A DNA stretch of 5,901 bases from an uncultured Bacillota bacterium (GCA_905204225.1 CAJKZK010000105.1:1-5901), one strand, 5' to 3'; positions 1 through 5,892 are shown, counted from the stretch's first letter. The notes: a model not told the origin generated them from the sequence alone. Numbers and translations are program-made.

Positions 1-382
1 TGCATAAATGGAAGGGGAATAATAATTTAGTGTCGTCAATAAATAAATAACTACCATCAAAAACATATCTATTATTATCAATTAAACGAATTGAATAATA
101 ATAATTTTGTTTATTAATGTTTTGTTTAATAAATAATTTATCATTTGAAATATTTGAATATATATTATTATTTAAAGCATCTTTTATATTTTGTAATAAA
201 TTATCTTCATATCTAAAATATGTTTTATCTTCCACAGCATAATCTTTAACTGTTACATTGATTTTTAATTTTTTTGTCCCAGATATATCATGACCTATTA
301 TTACATTAGAAATATCTTTTGTCCCTCCACAAGAAGATAATAAAATTATTGAAGCAAAAATTATTAAATTATATTTTTTCAT
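1..382 (-). CDS. Putative lipoprotein, 3' end cut by window edge
   Basis: Reading the minus strand from the ATG at 382 gives 127 open codons with no stop before the left edge, so this is an N-terminal fragment. It begins MKKYN, then a hydrophobic stretch (residues 6-15), then a lipobox L15-S16-S17-C18 followed by Gly-Gly. This is the classic signal for lipid modification at Cys18 and anchoring on the outer face of the membrane. The mature part seen so far is polar, rich in Asn, Lys, Tyr and Asp, and matches no family I recognise. The start is set by a perfect AGGAGG (388-393) five bases upstream. A good promoter lies at 412-440 and the preceding gene ends in a terminator, so it is probably transcribed separately from the lipid genes. 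Export and lipidation are well supported; function is unknown. Confidence 0.8.
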   Translation of the reverse strand, partial: MKKYNLIIFASIILLSSCGGTKDISNVIIGHDISGTKKLKINVTVKDYAVEDKTYFRYEDNLLQNIKDALNNNIYSNISNDKLFIKQNINKQNYYYSIRLIDNNRYVFDGSYLFIDDTKLLFPFHLC

Positions 383-411
383 TTGTCCCTCCTAATATAT
401 TTTACATGTTA

Positions 412-440
412 ATGATATGATAAAAAATGAAGTTGGTCAA
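412..440 (-). promoter_or_regulatory. Sigma-A-type promoter of the lipoprotein gene
   Basis: On the minus strand, TTGACC (435-440) is followed by exactly 17 bases and then TATCAT (412-417). Each box has one mismatch to the TTGACA/TATAAT consensus. Transcription would start near 405, leaving a leader of about 23 nt that contains the AGGAGG site. This is the best promoter in the window because the -35 box holds three G/C bases in a very AT-rich background. Confidence 0.6.
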
Positions 441-504
441 TTATAAAATTTAAAATATTTCGTTAAAGTTAAAAATAATTCATTAATATTAAAAAATATA
501 AACT

Positions 505-533
505 AAAAAAAGCAATCAAATAATAATGATTGC
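505..533 (-). terminator. Intrinsic terminator of the lipid-gene operon
   Basis: A 7-bp perfect stem, GCAATCA (512-518) pairing with TGATTGC (527-533), encloses an 8-base AT loop. On the minus strand it is followed directly by seven T (505-511). It sits 13 nt after the stop codon of the lipid kinase gene. There is no T run on the plus-strand side, so it acts in the minus direction only. The stem has three G:C pairs, which is modest, but position and shape are right. Confidence 0.75.
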
Positions 534-546
534 TATATAAATTAAT

Positions 547-1380
547 TTAGATATTTACTTCATAAGAAGTAACATTTAAGACTGTTTCACCATCTATTTG
601 TAAAGCACATGGTCTATTGAATTCAACTTTAATATGTTTACCAGTAGAGACTATAACCATTTTTTTATTTTTAATATGTGTACCTTTAAAAATATTTGGG
701 AATACAATTAATGCTTTTAGTTTACTTGCAGTTTTATATACAACATTACTTAAGACATTACTTTTTCTATCTTGGTTAGGAGCAATCATCATGCCTCCAC
801 CATAATATCTTCCTTTCATTGTAGGCGCTAACCAAACATTTTTGTATTCTTTACAAACACCATCAACAGTTACTTTAGCGTTTAATTTTTTAAAGTGGAA
901 TAATAATCCTTTAATTGCAATTCCTGCATAATTAATTGGCTTATCTGATTTTGTTTTTAATTTATCACCAACTTCACAACAATATCCATCAATACCATAT
1001 CCAATACCATTTATAAAATAAGACGTTTTACCATTAACAGTAACTGTAGGTAAATCTTTCAAATATTCATTAATTAAAACAAATTTTTCATCATTAGTAG
1101 AAACATCTCTTAAGAAATCATTTCCCGATCCAGCTTTATATAAATAAATTTTATTGTCTGGTACTTTATCTTCTAAAGCATTGATTAAACGATTTAATGT
1201 TCCATCTCCGCCTACTAGGATAACTTCATCAATACTTTTTAATGATTTAAAAAATTCTTTTAAATCTAAATTAATTATGCTTTTAGTTTCATATAAAGAT
1301 TTAATTTCTTTTACAATATTTTTAACAGCTTCTTCACCTTTTTTATTGTTTGCTAATGGGTTAAATAAAATATATATCAT
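547..1380 (-). CDS. Diacylglycerol kinase / YegS-type lipid kinase
   Basis: The product is 277 aa, slightly shorter than the usual ~290-310 aa for the DagK/DgkB/YegS/LCB5 family. These kinases transfer phosphate from ATP to a lipid alcohol, typically diacylglycerol, giving phosphatidic acid at the inner membrane face. Visible signatures are the N-terminal strand IYILFNPLA with an N7-P8 turn, the nucleotide-binding GGDGT loop at 57-61, GSGNDF at 84-89, a glycine-rich GRYYGGGM segment in the second domain, and the C-terminal QIDGE (261-265) carrying the family's conserved DGE. No membrane span is seen, as expected for a peripheral enzyme. The ATG overlaps the TGA of the upstream acyltransferase gene (ATGA, 1377-1380), with AAGGAG at 1389-1394 inside that gene, so translation is probably coupled. 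A terminator follows. The lipid substrate cannot be fixed from sequence; diacylglycerol is most likely, and the Gram-positive equivalent is called dgkB. Confidence 0.9.
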   Translation of the reverse strand: MIYILFNPLANNKKGEEAVKNIVKEIKSLYETKSIINLDLKEFFKSLKSIDEVILVGGDGTLNRLINALEDKVPDNKIYLYKAGSGNDFLRDVSTNDEKFVLINEYLKDLPTVTVNGKTSYFINGIGYGIDGYCCEVGDKLKTKSDKPINYAGIAIKGLLFHFKKLNAKVTVDGVCKEYKNVWLAPTMKGRYYGGGMMIAPNQDRKSNVLSNVVYKTASKLKALIVFPNIFKGTHIKNKKMVIVSTGKHIKVEFNRPCALQIDGETVLNVTSYEVNI

Positions 1381-2228
1381 GCAATTATCTCCTTTTCATA
1401 TTTTACTTTTTTCATATTTTCTAATTCATCTTTCATTAATGAATTTAAAATAATAGCCAAATCATTTGTTGAATAATTTTTATATTCTTCATAATAAAAA
1501 GTTTTATAAACTTTAATATAAATATCAGTCTTTTTATAAGGCCAATTTTTACTAACAAGTTCTGTATTTAAACACACTAAAGCAACAATAGGAGCTTTAG
1601 TTTTATATGCTACTTTTAATGCACCAGGCTTAAAAGGCAATAAAGTTTCGTTAGTAGTGTTTCTTGTCCCTTCTGGATAAACACCTATTGAACATTGATT
1701 TTCATTAATATATTCACTTGCTTGATTAATAACTTCTAAACCTTGTCTAAGATTATCTCTATCTAAAGGCATAAAACAAGTTTTATACATATAATTGCTA
1801 ACTAAAGGCATTTTAAATAAAGATCTTTTAGTAATCCAAGATATTTTATATCCTTTTAAATAAGCGTTAACAACCATTGGATCAAATTTTGATTTATGAT
1901 TTGAAACAATTAAAAATCTTTGATCTTGTGGAATTAAATCTTTATTTTCAAAATGAATTTTAATTCTTGCTATTTTCATCAAAAAAATTAAACCTTCATC
2001 CATTACATAACGATAAAAATTACTATGTTTAGGACAAAAATCTTTTTTCTTTTTTATTGGTAAAGCGATTAAAAATAAAATTATAAATGTTAAAGCAAAA
2101 TATAATAATGAAAATGCAATAAATAATAAAAATGGAACATAGCAAAATTCCCATGTAAAATAATTATTAAAATATGAAAGAGTTATTGTTGTAATAATTG
2201 AACAAATTAAGCATAAATAATATAACAT
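1377..2228 (-). CDS. plsC: 1-acyl-sn-glycerol-3-phosphate acyltransferase (PlsC-like)
   Basis: From the ATG at 2228 the product is 283 aa. The PlsC/LPLAT family transfers an acyl chain to lysophosphatidic acid to make phosphatidic acid, the precursor of membrane phospholipids. The catalytic NHxxxxD box is N110-H111-K-S-K-F-D116. Other motifs are KRSLFKMP (134-141), LDRD (155-158), YPEGTRN (184-190, the family's FPEGTRS) and a downstream FKPGALKVA segment. Two hydrophobic N-terminal stretches (about 2-18 and 31-56), followed by KKKK, anchor it in the membrane with the active site at the cytosolic face. An in-frame ATG at 2243 would add five residues, but it lacks a ribosome binding site, whereas GAGGG (2237-2241) sits 8 nt before 2228. 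The gene overlaps the downstream lipid kinase by 4 nt. Family call is firm; acyl-donor and lysolipid specificity are inferred. Confidence 0.9.
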   Translation of the reverse strand: MLYYLCLICSIITTITLSYFNNYFTWEFCYVPFLLFIAFSLLYFALTFIILFLIALPIKKKKDFCPKHSNFYRYVMDEGLIFLMKIARIKIHFENKDLIPQDQRFLIVSNHKSKFDPMVVNAYLKGYKISWITKRSLFKMPLVSNYMYKTCFMPLDRDNLRQGLEVINQASEYINENQCSIGVYPEGTRNTTNETLLPFKPGALKVAYKTKAPIVALVCLNTELVSKNWPYKKTDIYIKVYKTFYYEEYKNYSTNDLAIILNSLMKDELENMKKVKYEKEIIA

Positions 2229-2236
2229 TGTACATA

Positions 2237-2241
2237 CCCTC
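2237..2241 (-). promoter_or_regulatory. Ribosome binding site that decides the plsC start
   Basis: GAGGG on the minus strand lies 8 nt before the ATG at 2228. It falls inside the first codons of the longer alternative starting at 2243, which has only AT-rich sequence upstream. This favours the shorter protein. Confidence 0.6.
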
Positions 2242-2261
2242 ATTCATAATTATAAATTATT

Positions 2262-2291
2262 ATTATTTTTTATAAAATGGTAAAGTTACAA
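2262..2291 (-). promoter_or_regulatory. Candidate promoter of the plsC-lipid kinase operon
   Basis: On the minus strand TTGTAA (2286-2291) is followed by 18 bases and AATAAT (2262-2267), matching 4/6 and 5/6 of the consensus. An alternative -35, TTGTCA (2296-2301), pairs with TTTTAT (2272-2277) at the same spacing. With this AT content such matches arise easily, so the exact boxes are uncertain. A promoter must nevertheless lie between 2229 and 2441 for this operon. Confidence 0.3.
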
Positions 2292-2309
2292 AAATTGACA
2301 AAATGTAAC
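2285..2309. repeat. Inverted repeat, candidate operator in the divergent promoter region
   Basis: GTTACA (2285-2290) and TGTAAC (2304-2309) form a perfect 6-bp inverted repeat around a 13-base spacer that contains TTGACA. The arms are about 19 bp centre to centre, close to two helical turns, a layout suited to a dimeric repressor on one DNA face. It overlaps both candidate -35 boxes of the minus operon. The spacer is too AT-rich and the arms too short for a strong RNA hairpin. The binding protein is unknown. Confidence 0.35.
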
Positions 2310-2390
2310 AAAAATAAATTCTTTGATACGTAATTTTAAACTAAAAATTGTTATAAATTAAATTTGTTAGTAGAAAATTAGTAATTTTTA

Positions 2391-2419
2391 TAGACTTTAT
2401 TTTCTTTATTCATTAAAAT
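2391..2419 (+). promoter_or_regulatory. Weak candidate promoter of the Fic-like operon
   Basis: TAGACT (2391-2396), 17 bases, then TAAAAT (2414-2419) matches 4/6 and 5/6 of the sigma-A consensus. It would give a very short leader just reaching the GAGG site at 2430-2433. TTGTTA at 2348 or 2364 followed by TAG-type -10 boxes is an alternative. I cannot choose with confidence. Confidence 0.2.
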
Positions 2420-2441
2420 ATACATTGTTGAGGTAATAAGC

Positions 2442-3815
2442 GTGGAAAGAGACTTTTCAATACGGTTTACAGATGATATATATGCTTCAAAAGAAGAAAT
2501 ACAAAAAGCACTTAATTTGTCTTCTATAGATGCAATATGGGATAAAATAAATTTATATAGAAATTATTTTAAAAGAAGTTTAGATTTATCTTCTATTGAA
2601 GGTAAAATTTTTTCGATATGCTTAACTTTATCTTTACAACAAAAAATCATTTCTTTAGAAAAAAGAATGATTAAAACAATGATTTATTTATCAAAAATGA
2701 ATGAAACATCATTAAATAATTTTATTAATGAATGCTTATTAGAAATAGGAAGAGATTATGCTTCTCAAGATTCTATTACTATAACAGATGATATATTAAA
2801 AAAATTGCTTGATGATGATTTAATAGAGGTTCCTCAAGCATATAATACTTTAAGAAATTATTTATTAACTTTAAAACAAAGTATTTATAAATCTTTAAAT
2901 AAGTATGATTTATCTATTTTAACTTCTTTTTATGGAAAAATATTAAGAAAAGAAATTAATCCTAATGATTTTGATTCTTTTGCTAGAATTATTGATTTGA
3001 ATAATCCTAGTGATCATTTAGTTCTTAATCAACATTATAGTGCTTCTCCATTAGATAAAATTGAACCAATGCTTGATGAATTAATTAATTTTAATAATTC
3101 AAATAATACATTTAGTTTAATAAAAGCAGTAGTTTCATATTTTTATTTAATATATATTAAACCATTTGATTATTTCAATGAAGAATGTGCTGTATTATCA
3201 TTAAAATATATCATTACTAATAGTGATATTCCTTATGTTCCATTTGTTTTAAATTTAGAAAAATATTTATTAAATACTAATACTGAATTATTTAAAAATA
3301 AATTTGTTTTATCAGAATTATCATGCGATTTAACTTATTTTACAAATTATATATTGGATATTATTGATAAATCTATCAAAGAATTAGAAGAAAAAATAGA
3401 AAATAATGATATAATGCTAATTAAAGAAGAATTTAAACAATCAGATGAAGAAGATTTATTATTTAAAAGCTCAATAATTAATAATGAACCAAAATATGTA
3501 ATTGCAAATAAAAATCCTGTTACATTTGAACAAAAAGTATCAATGCCAATTTTACCTACTGGTTTAGATGAAAAAGATGTTGATTTAATTGCAGAAAATT
3601 TATTAGAGTTATATCCTTCTTTAAAAATTAATCAAGCTAAATTTTATGCTTCTCACTGTACGATTGGTAAATATTATTCTATAGCTCAATATAAAAAAGA
3701 AACTGGTGTAGCGTATGAAACTGCTAGAACATCAATGGATAATTTAGTTGCATTAGGCTTCTATAAAAAAGAACAAATAAAAAATAAATATGTTTATACA
3801 CCTGTTATAAGGTAA
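2442..3815 (+). CDS. Degenerate Fic-like protein with C-terminal winged helix
   Basis: The 457-aa product starts at GTG; GAGG (2430-2433) lies 8 nt upstream and no in-frame ATG precedes it. Residues ~205-260 read like the heart of a Fic domain: a helix leading into Y-L-I-Y-I-K-P-F, then a helix like the one after the active loop. Against the canonical HPFx[DE]GN[GA]RxxR, the segment is K240-P-F-D-Y-F-N246-E-E-C-A-V251: Pro, Phe and Asn remain, but the catalytic His, acidic residue, glycines and both arginines are lost. Residues 50-54 (SSIEG) recall the inhibitory-helix motif of class II Fic proteins, shifted by one position. After an acidic linker (~310-345), residues ~397-457 look like the winged helix-turn-helix that often ends Fic proteins (SIAQYKKETGVAYETARTSM). 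It probably cannot AMPylate and may act as a DNA-binding or scaffold protein. Fic kinship is by eye only. It leads a probable operon with the 78-aa gene and hemW. Confidence 0.6.
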   Translation: MERDFSIRFTDDIYASKEEIQKALNLSSIDAIWDKINLYRNYFKRSLDLSSIEGKIFSICLTLSLQQKIISLEKRMIKTMIYLSKMNETSLNNFINECLLEIGRDYASQDSITITDDILKKLLDDDLIEVPQAYNTLRNYLLTLKQSIYKSLNKYDLSILTSFYGKILRKEINPNDFDSFARIIDLNNPSDHLVLNQHYSASPLDKIEPMLDELINFNNSNNTFSLIKAVVSYFYLIYIKPFDYFNEECAVLSLKYIITNSDIPYVPFVLNLEKYLLNTNTELFKNKFVLSELSCDLTYFTNYILDIIDKSIKELEEKIENNDIMLIKEEFKQSDEEDLLFKSSIINNEPKYVIANKNPVTFEQKVSMPILPTGLDEKDVDLIAENLLELYPSLKINQAKFYASHCTIGKYYSIAQYKKETGVAYETARTSMDNLVALGFYKKEQIKNKYVYTPVIR

Positions 3816-3835
3816 AATTTGAAAGGAGAAATTTT

Positions 3836-4072
3836 ATGATAACATTACAAGGTACAAATTCATCATGGTGGTGGATATTCGTGATTGCAGGAATATTTAT
3901 TGTTATAGGAATTATAGTTTTTGTCTTAAGGAAAAAAATACCTGGTTTAGCTGATTATGAAAAAGAAGATGAAGAAAAAATTGCTCAAGATAATTTATCT
4001 CGTATTTTAGTTGATGTTGAACCAGAAAAAAAAGAAGATAAAGACAAAGAAGATAATGCAGAAAATAAATAA
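3836..4072 (+). CDS. Small single-span membrane protein with charged tail
   Basis: The product is 78 aa: a short polar N-terminus, one membrane span (about residues 11-31) opening with three tryptophans, then RKK (32-34) and a highly charged Glu/Lys/Asp tail (40-78). By the positive-inside rule the tail faces the cytoplasm. AGGAG (3824-3828) lies 7 nt before the ATG, and the gene begins 20 nt after the Fic-like gene. Its last 17 bases overlap the start of hemW, so it may feed ribosomes to hemW by translational coupling. I do not recognise the family. The span and ribosome binding site make it a real gene; a role in anchoring or recruiting a cytosolic partner is only a guess. Confidence 0.75.
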   Translation: MITLQGTNSSWWWIFVIAGIFIVIGIIVFVLRKKIPGLADYEKEDEEKIAQDNLSRILVDVEPEKKEDKDKEDNAENK

Positions 4073-5153
4073 GCCTGGATTATATGTTCATATTCCTTTT
4101 TGTAATAAAATATGTTCATATTGTAATTTTACAAAATTAATATATTTAGAAAAATTTTCTAAACCTTATTTAGAATTATTAAAAAAAGAGTTAATTAAAT
4201 ATAACTCTTTTAATTTTGATTCGATTTATATAGGTGGAGGGACTCCATCTAGTTTAGCTTATAATGAATTAGAATATTTATTTGAAATGTTAATACCTTA
4301 TCAAAATCAAAATACTTTAATTACAATGGAGATAAATCCTGATATTGATTATAAAAAAATTGAATTATTTAAAAAATATCATGTTCAAAGAGTTTCTATA
4401 GGTGTTCAATCTTTTAATAAAAATATTTTAAAATTAATTAATAGAGATAGTAATTATGATGAGATAAATGATTTAATTTATGAATTAAATAAAAATGATA
4501 TTTTTGATATTAATGTAGATTTAATTTATGGATTTAATATTGAAAATAAAGATATTTTAAAACAAGATTTAGATTTATTTACTTCTTTAAATATTACTCA
4601 TATTTCTACTTATTGCTTACAATTAGAAGAATCTACTATTTTAAAAAATAATCATTATCAAGAATTAAATGATGAAGATATAGCGGATCAATATGAATAT
4701 ATTGTGTCTTATTTAAAAAATAAAGGTTTTAATCGTTATGAAGTTTCTAATTTTTCTAAAGAAAATTATGAATCAAAACACAATTTAATTTATTGGAATA
4801 ATCAAGAATATGGTGGAGTTGGATTAGGTAGCTCTAGTTATATAGATAATGTTAGAAGAACTAATACTAAAAATATGAATGAATATCTAAAAGGAAATTA
4901 TTTAGATTATGAAGAAATATTAAACGAAGAAGATAAAGAATTTTATTTTATAATGTTAGGATTAAGAAAAGAAAAAGGAATATCTTTAATAGAATATAAA
5001 AAATTATTTAATGATGATTTTTTAATAAAATATCAAAATAAAATAGATTATTTATTAAAAAACAATGATATTATCATTGAAAATAATTGTTTAAAGCTTA
5101 AAGAAGATAAATTTTTCATTTTAGATTATATCTTAAGAAAGATTTTATTTTAA
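4056..5153 (+). CDS. hemW: Radical SAM heme chaperone HemW
   Basis: From the ATG at 4056 the product is 365 aa, near the usual 370-400 for HemW. HemW is a radical SAM [4Fe-4S] protein related to coproporphyrinogen dehydrogenase HemN, but known mainly to bind heme and hand it to target proteins. The cluster motif is C16-x3-C20-x2-C23 in HIPFCNKICSYCNF; the Phe after the third cysteine marks HemW rather than HemN, which has a fourth Cys there. Also present are GGGTPS (60-65), EINPD (92-96), RVSIGVQSF (112-120), NVDLIYGF (153-160), YEVSNF (228-233), KHNLIYW (241-247), GVGLGSSSY (254-262), and a C-terminal HemN_C-like region with LGLRKEKG. Upstream in-frame starts (TTG 4011, ATG 4014) have no ribosome binding site and would add a lysine-rich extension, so 4056 is preferred; its own site is weak (AAGAAG), consistent with coupling to the overlapping gene. 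Confidence 0.92.
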   Translation: MQKINKPGLYVHIPFCNKICSYCNFTKLIYLEKFSKPYLELLKKELIKYNSFNFDSIYIGGGTPSSLAYNELEYLFEMLIPYQNQNTLITMEINPDIDYKKIELFKKYHVQRVSIGVQSFNKNILKLINRDSNYDEINDLIYELNKNDIFDINVDLIYGFNIENKDILKQDLDLFTSLNITHISTYCLQLEESTILKNNHYQELNDEDIADQYEYIVSYLKNKGFNRYEVSNFSKENYESKHNLIYWNNQEYGGVGLGSSSYIDNVRRTNTKNMNEYLKGNYLDYEEILNEEDKEFYFIMLGLRKEKGISLIEYKKLFNDDFLIKYQNKIDYLLKNNDIIIENNCLKLKEDKFFILDYILRKILF

Positions 5154-5157
5154 ATAC

Positions 5158-5186
5158 TTGAATAAAGTTAAAAATTTATTTAAAAT
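5158..5186 (+). promoter_or_regulatory. Candidate promoter of the DUF2089-like gene group
   Basis: TTGAAT (5158-5163), exactly 17 bases, then TAAAAT (5181-5186), matching 4/6 and 5/6 of the sigma-A consensus. Transcription would start near 5193, just ahead of AAGGGG (5197-5202). No terminator hairpin is seen between hemW and this point, so read-through from hemW is also possible. Confidence 0.4.
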
Positions 5187-5212
5187 TATTTATATAAAGG
5201 GGACAAATAAAA

Positions 5213-5509
5213 ATGCTTAGACTTGAAGAAATACCTGATTGGATTATTAATTTAACAGAAGATGATTTAGCTTTTATAAAGAAGTTTATTTTATCATCTG
5301 GATCTTTAAAAGATTTAGCAACAGAATATGATATTACTTATCCTACATTAAGAAATAGATTAGATAAACTTATTGAAAAAATTAAAGTTTATGAAAAAAG
5401 TATAGATGATCCTTATATTGAAAAAATAAAAGTTTTAGCAATCGAAGATAAAATTGATATTGAAACTGCAAAAGCTCTTATTAATGAATATAGGAGATCG
5501 AAAAAATGA
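5213..5509 (+). CDS. DUF2089-like helix-turn-helix protein
   Basis: The 98-aa product has a pattern I associate with DUF2089 proteins: P8-x-W10-I, L14-x3-D18-x2-F21-I22, then S29-G-S-L-K-D-L-A36 and Y43-P-T-L-R-N-R-L-D-K-L-I54. The latter two segments look like the two helices of a helix-turn-helix, with Y43-RNRLD as recognition helix. Longer members, as I recall, carry an N-terminal zinc ribbon; this one has no cysteine at all and so is the short form. The C-terminal 40 residues are a charged helix, perhaps for dimerisation. A cytosolic DNA-binding regulator is the likely role, with unknown targets; autoregulation of its own group would be natural. AAGGGG (5197-5202) lies 10 nt before the ATG. 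Its TGA overlaps the ATG of the next membrane gene (ATGA). Confidence 0.7.
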   Translation: MLRLEEIPDWIINLTEDDLAFIKKFILSSGSLKDLATEYDITYPTLRNRLDKLIEKIKVYEKSIDDPYIEKIKVLAIEDKIDIETAKALINEYRRSKK

Positions 5510-5760
5510 TAATTGCGATAATAATTATATCAATTTTGATTTTAGCTATTTCGCTTACAAAATTCTATAAATGGAATTTTCCTTTAGTTATAATTTCTTT
5601 TATTCTTTTCTTAATTATTAGAAATCTTTTGTCATATTATTTTGCTCTAGCAACATTATTTTATTATATTTTCTCATGCTTAACATGGGCTCTTATTAAT
5701 AATATTAAAAAGAAAAAAGGAAATATTGAAACTAAAAAAATAGAAATTAAAAATTTATAA
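5506..5760 (+). CDS. Small multi-span membrane protein
   Basis: The 84-aa product is strongly hydrophobic, with likely spans at about residues 2-18, 25-40 and 44-64, and a lysine-rich cytoplasmic tail from 68 (KKKK). The ATG overlaps the stop of the DUF2089-like gene and AGGAG (5492-5496) lies 9 nt upstream inside that gene, so the two are co-translated. I do not recognise the family. A soluble helix-turn-helix protein translated together with a tiny membrane protein suggests a membrane-linked regulatory pair, but this is inference. The following ORF resembles its N-terminal half. Confidence 0.7.
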   Translation: MIIAIIIISILILAISLTKFYKWNFPLVIISFILFLIIRNLLSYYFALATLFYYIFSCLTWALINNIKKKKGNIETKKIEIKNL

Positions 5761-5769
5761 AGGAGTATT

Positions 5770-5892
5770 ATGACATATTTACATCCTATTATGATTATTT
5801 CTTTAATCATAATTTTAGTTCAAATTATTTTATTTATTACTAGATTATATAATTATAGTATTTTTTTAATTATATTTTCTTTTGTTTTATAA
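5770..5892 (+). CDS. 40-aa hydrophobic ORF, possibly a truncated paralog of the preceding gene
   Basis: An ATG at 5770, preceded by AAAGGAG (5759-5765) that overlaps the previous stop codon, opens a 40-codon frame ending in TAA at 5890-5892. The peptide has two hydrophobic stretches separated by T24-R-L-Y-N-Y. Residues 23-40 align without gaps to residues 17-34 of the preceding 84-aa protein, with 7 of 18 identical (T, Y, L, I, S, F, L) and most others conservative. Either it is a genuine small membrane peptide, or a tandem copy cut by an in-frame stop. Only nine bases follow in the window, so this cannot be settled here. The strong ribosome binding site argues that it is translated. Confidence 0.5.
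   Translation: MTYLHPIMIISLIIILVQIILFITRLYNYSIFLIIFSFVL

Noticed and set aside
97..180. AT-rich simple repeats (aataat runs)
   Set aside because: They encode Asn/Ile/Tyr codons of the lipoprotein and reflect composition, not a tandem repeat array.
617..805. Open frame on the plus strand, 62 codons
   Set aside because: It lies wholly antisense to the lipid kinase, which has clear family motifs across this stretch, and has no ribosome binding site.
1377..1380. Mycoplasma-type code (TGA as Trp)
   Set aside because: The two TGA stops here would be followed by another stop soon after, so they alone do not decide it; but no conserved gene carries an in-frame TGA and every Trp is TGG, which points to the standard code.
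1154..1453. Open frame on the plus strand, 99 codons
   Set aside because: It is antisense to the N-terminal half of the lipid kinase and the end of plsC, with no ribosome binding site and no recognisable motif; its hydrophobicity follows from the AT-rich complement.
2229..2243. Longer plsC start at the ATG at 2243
   Set aside because: It has no Shine-Dalgarno sequence, while GAGGG sits at ideal distance before the ATG at 2228; the extra residues (MRVCT) add nothing seen in the family.
2229..2441. Riboswitch or structured leader RNA in the divergent region
   Set aside because: The 213 bases are almost all A/T with no G/C-bearing stems or terminator-like hairpin on either strand; only short dyads are present.
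4011..4055. Longer hemW start at TTG 4011 or ATG 4014
   Set aside because: It gives a lysine-rich extension read in another frame from the tail of the 78-aa gene, with no ribosome binding site; HemW proteins usually begin about ten residues before HIPFC, as from 4056.
5154..5212. Terminator after hemW
   Set aside because: I find no hairpin with a T run; the AT-rich stretch is better read as a promoter for the next gene.
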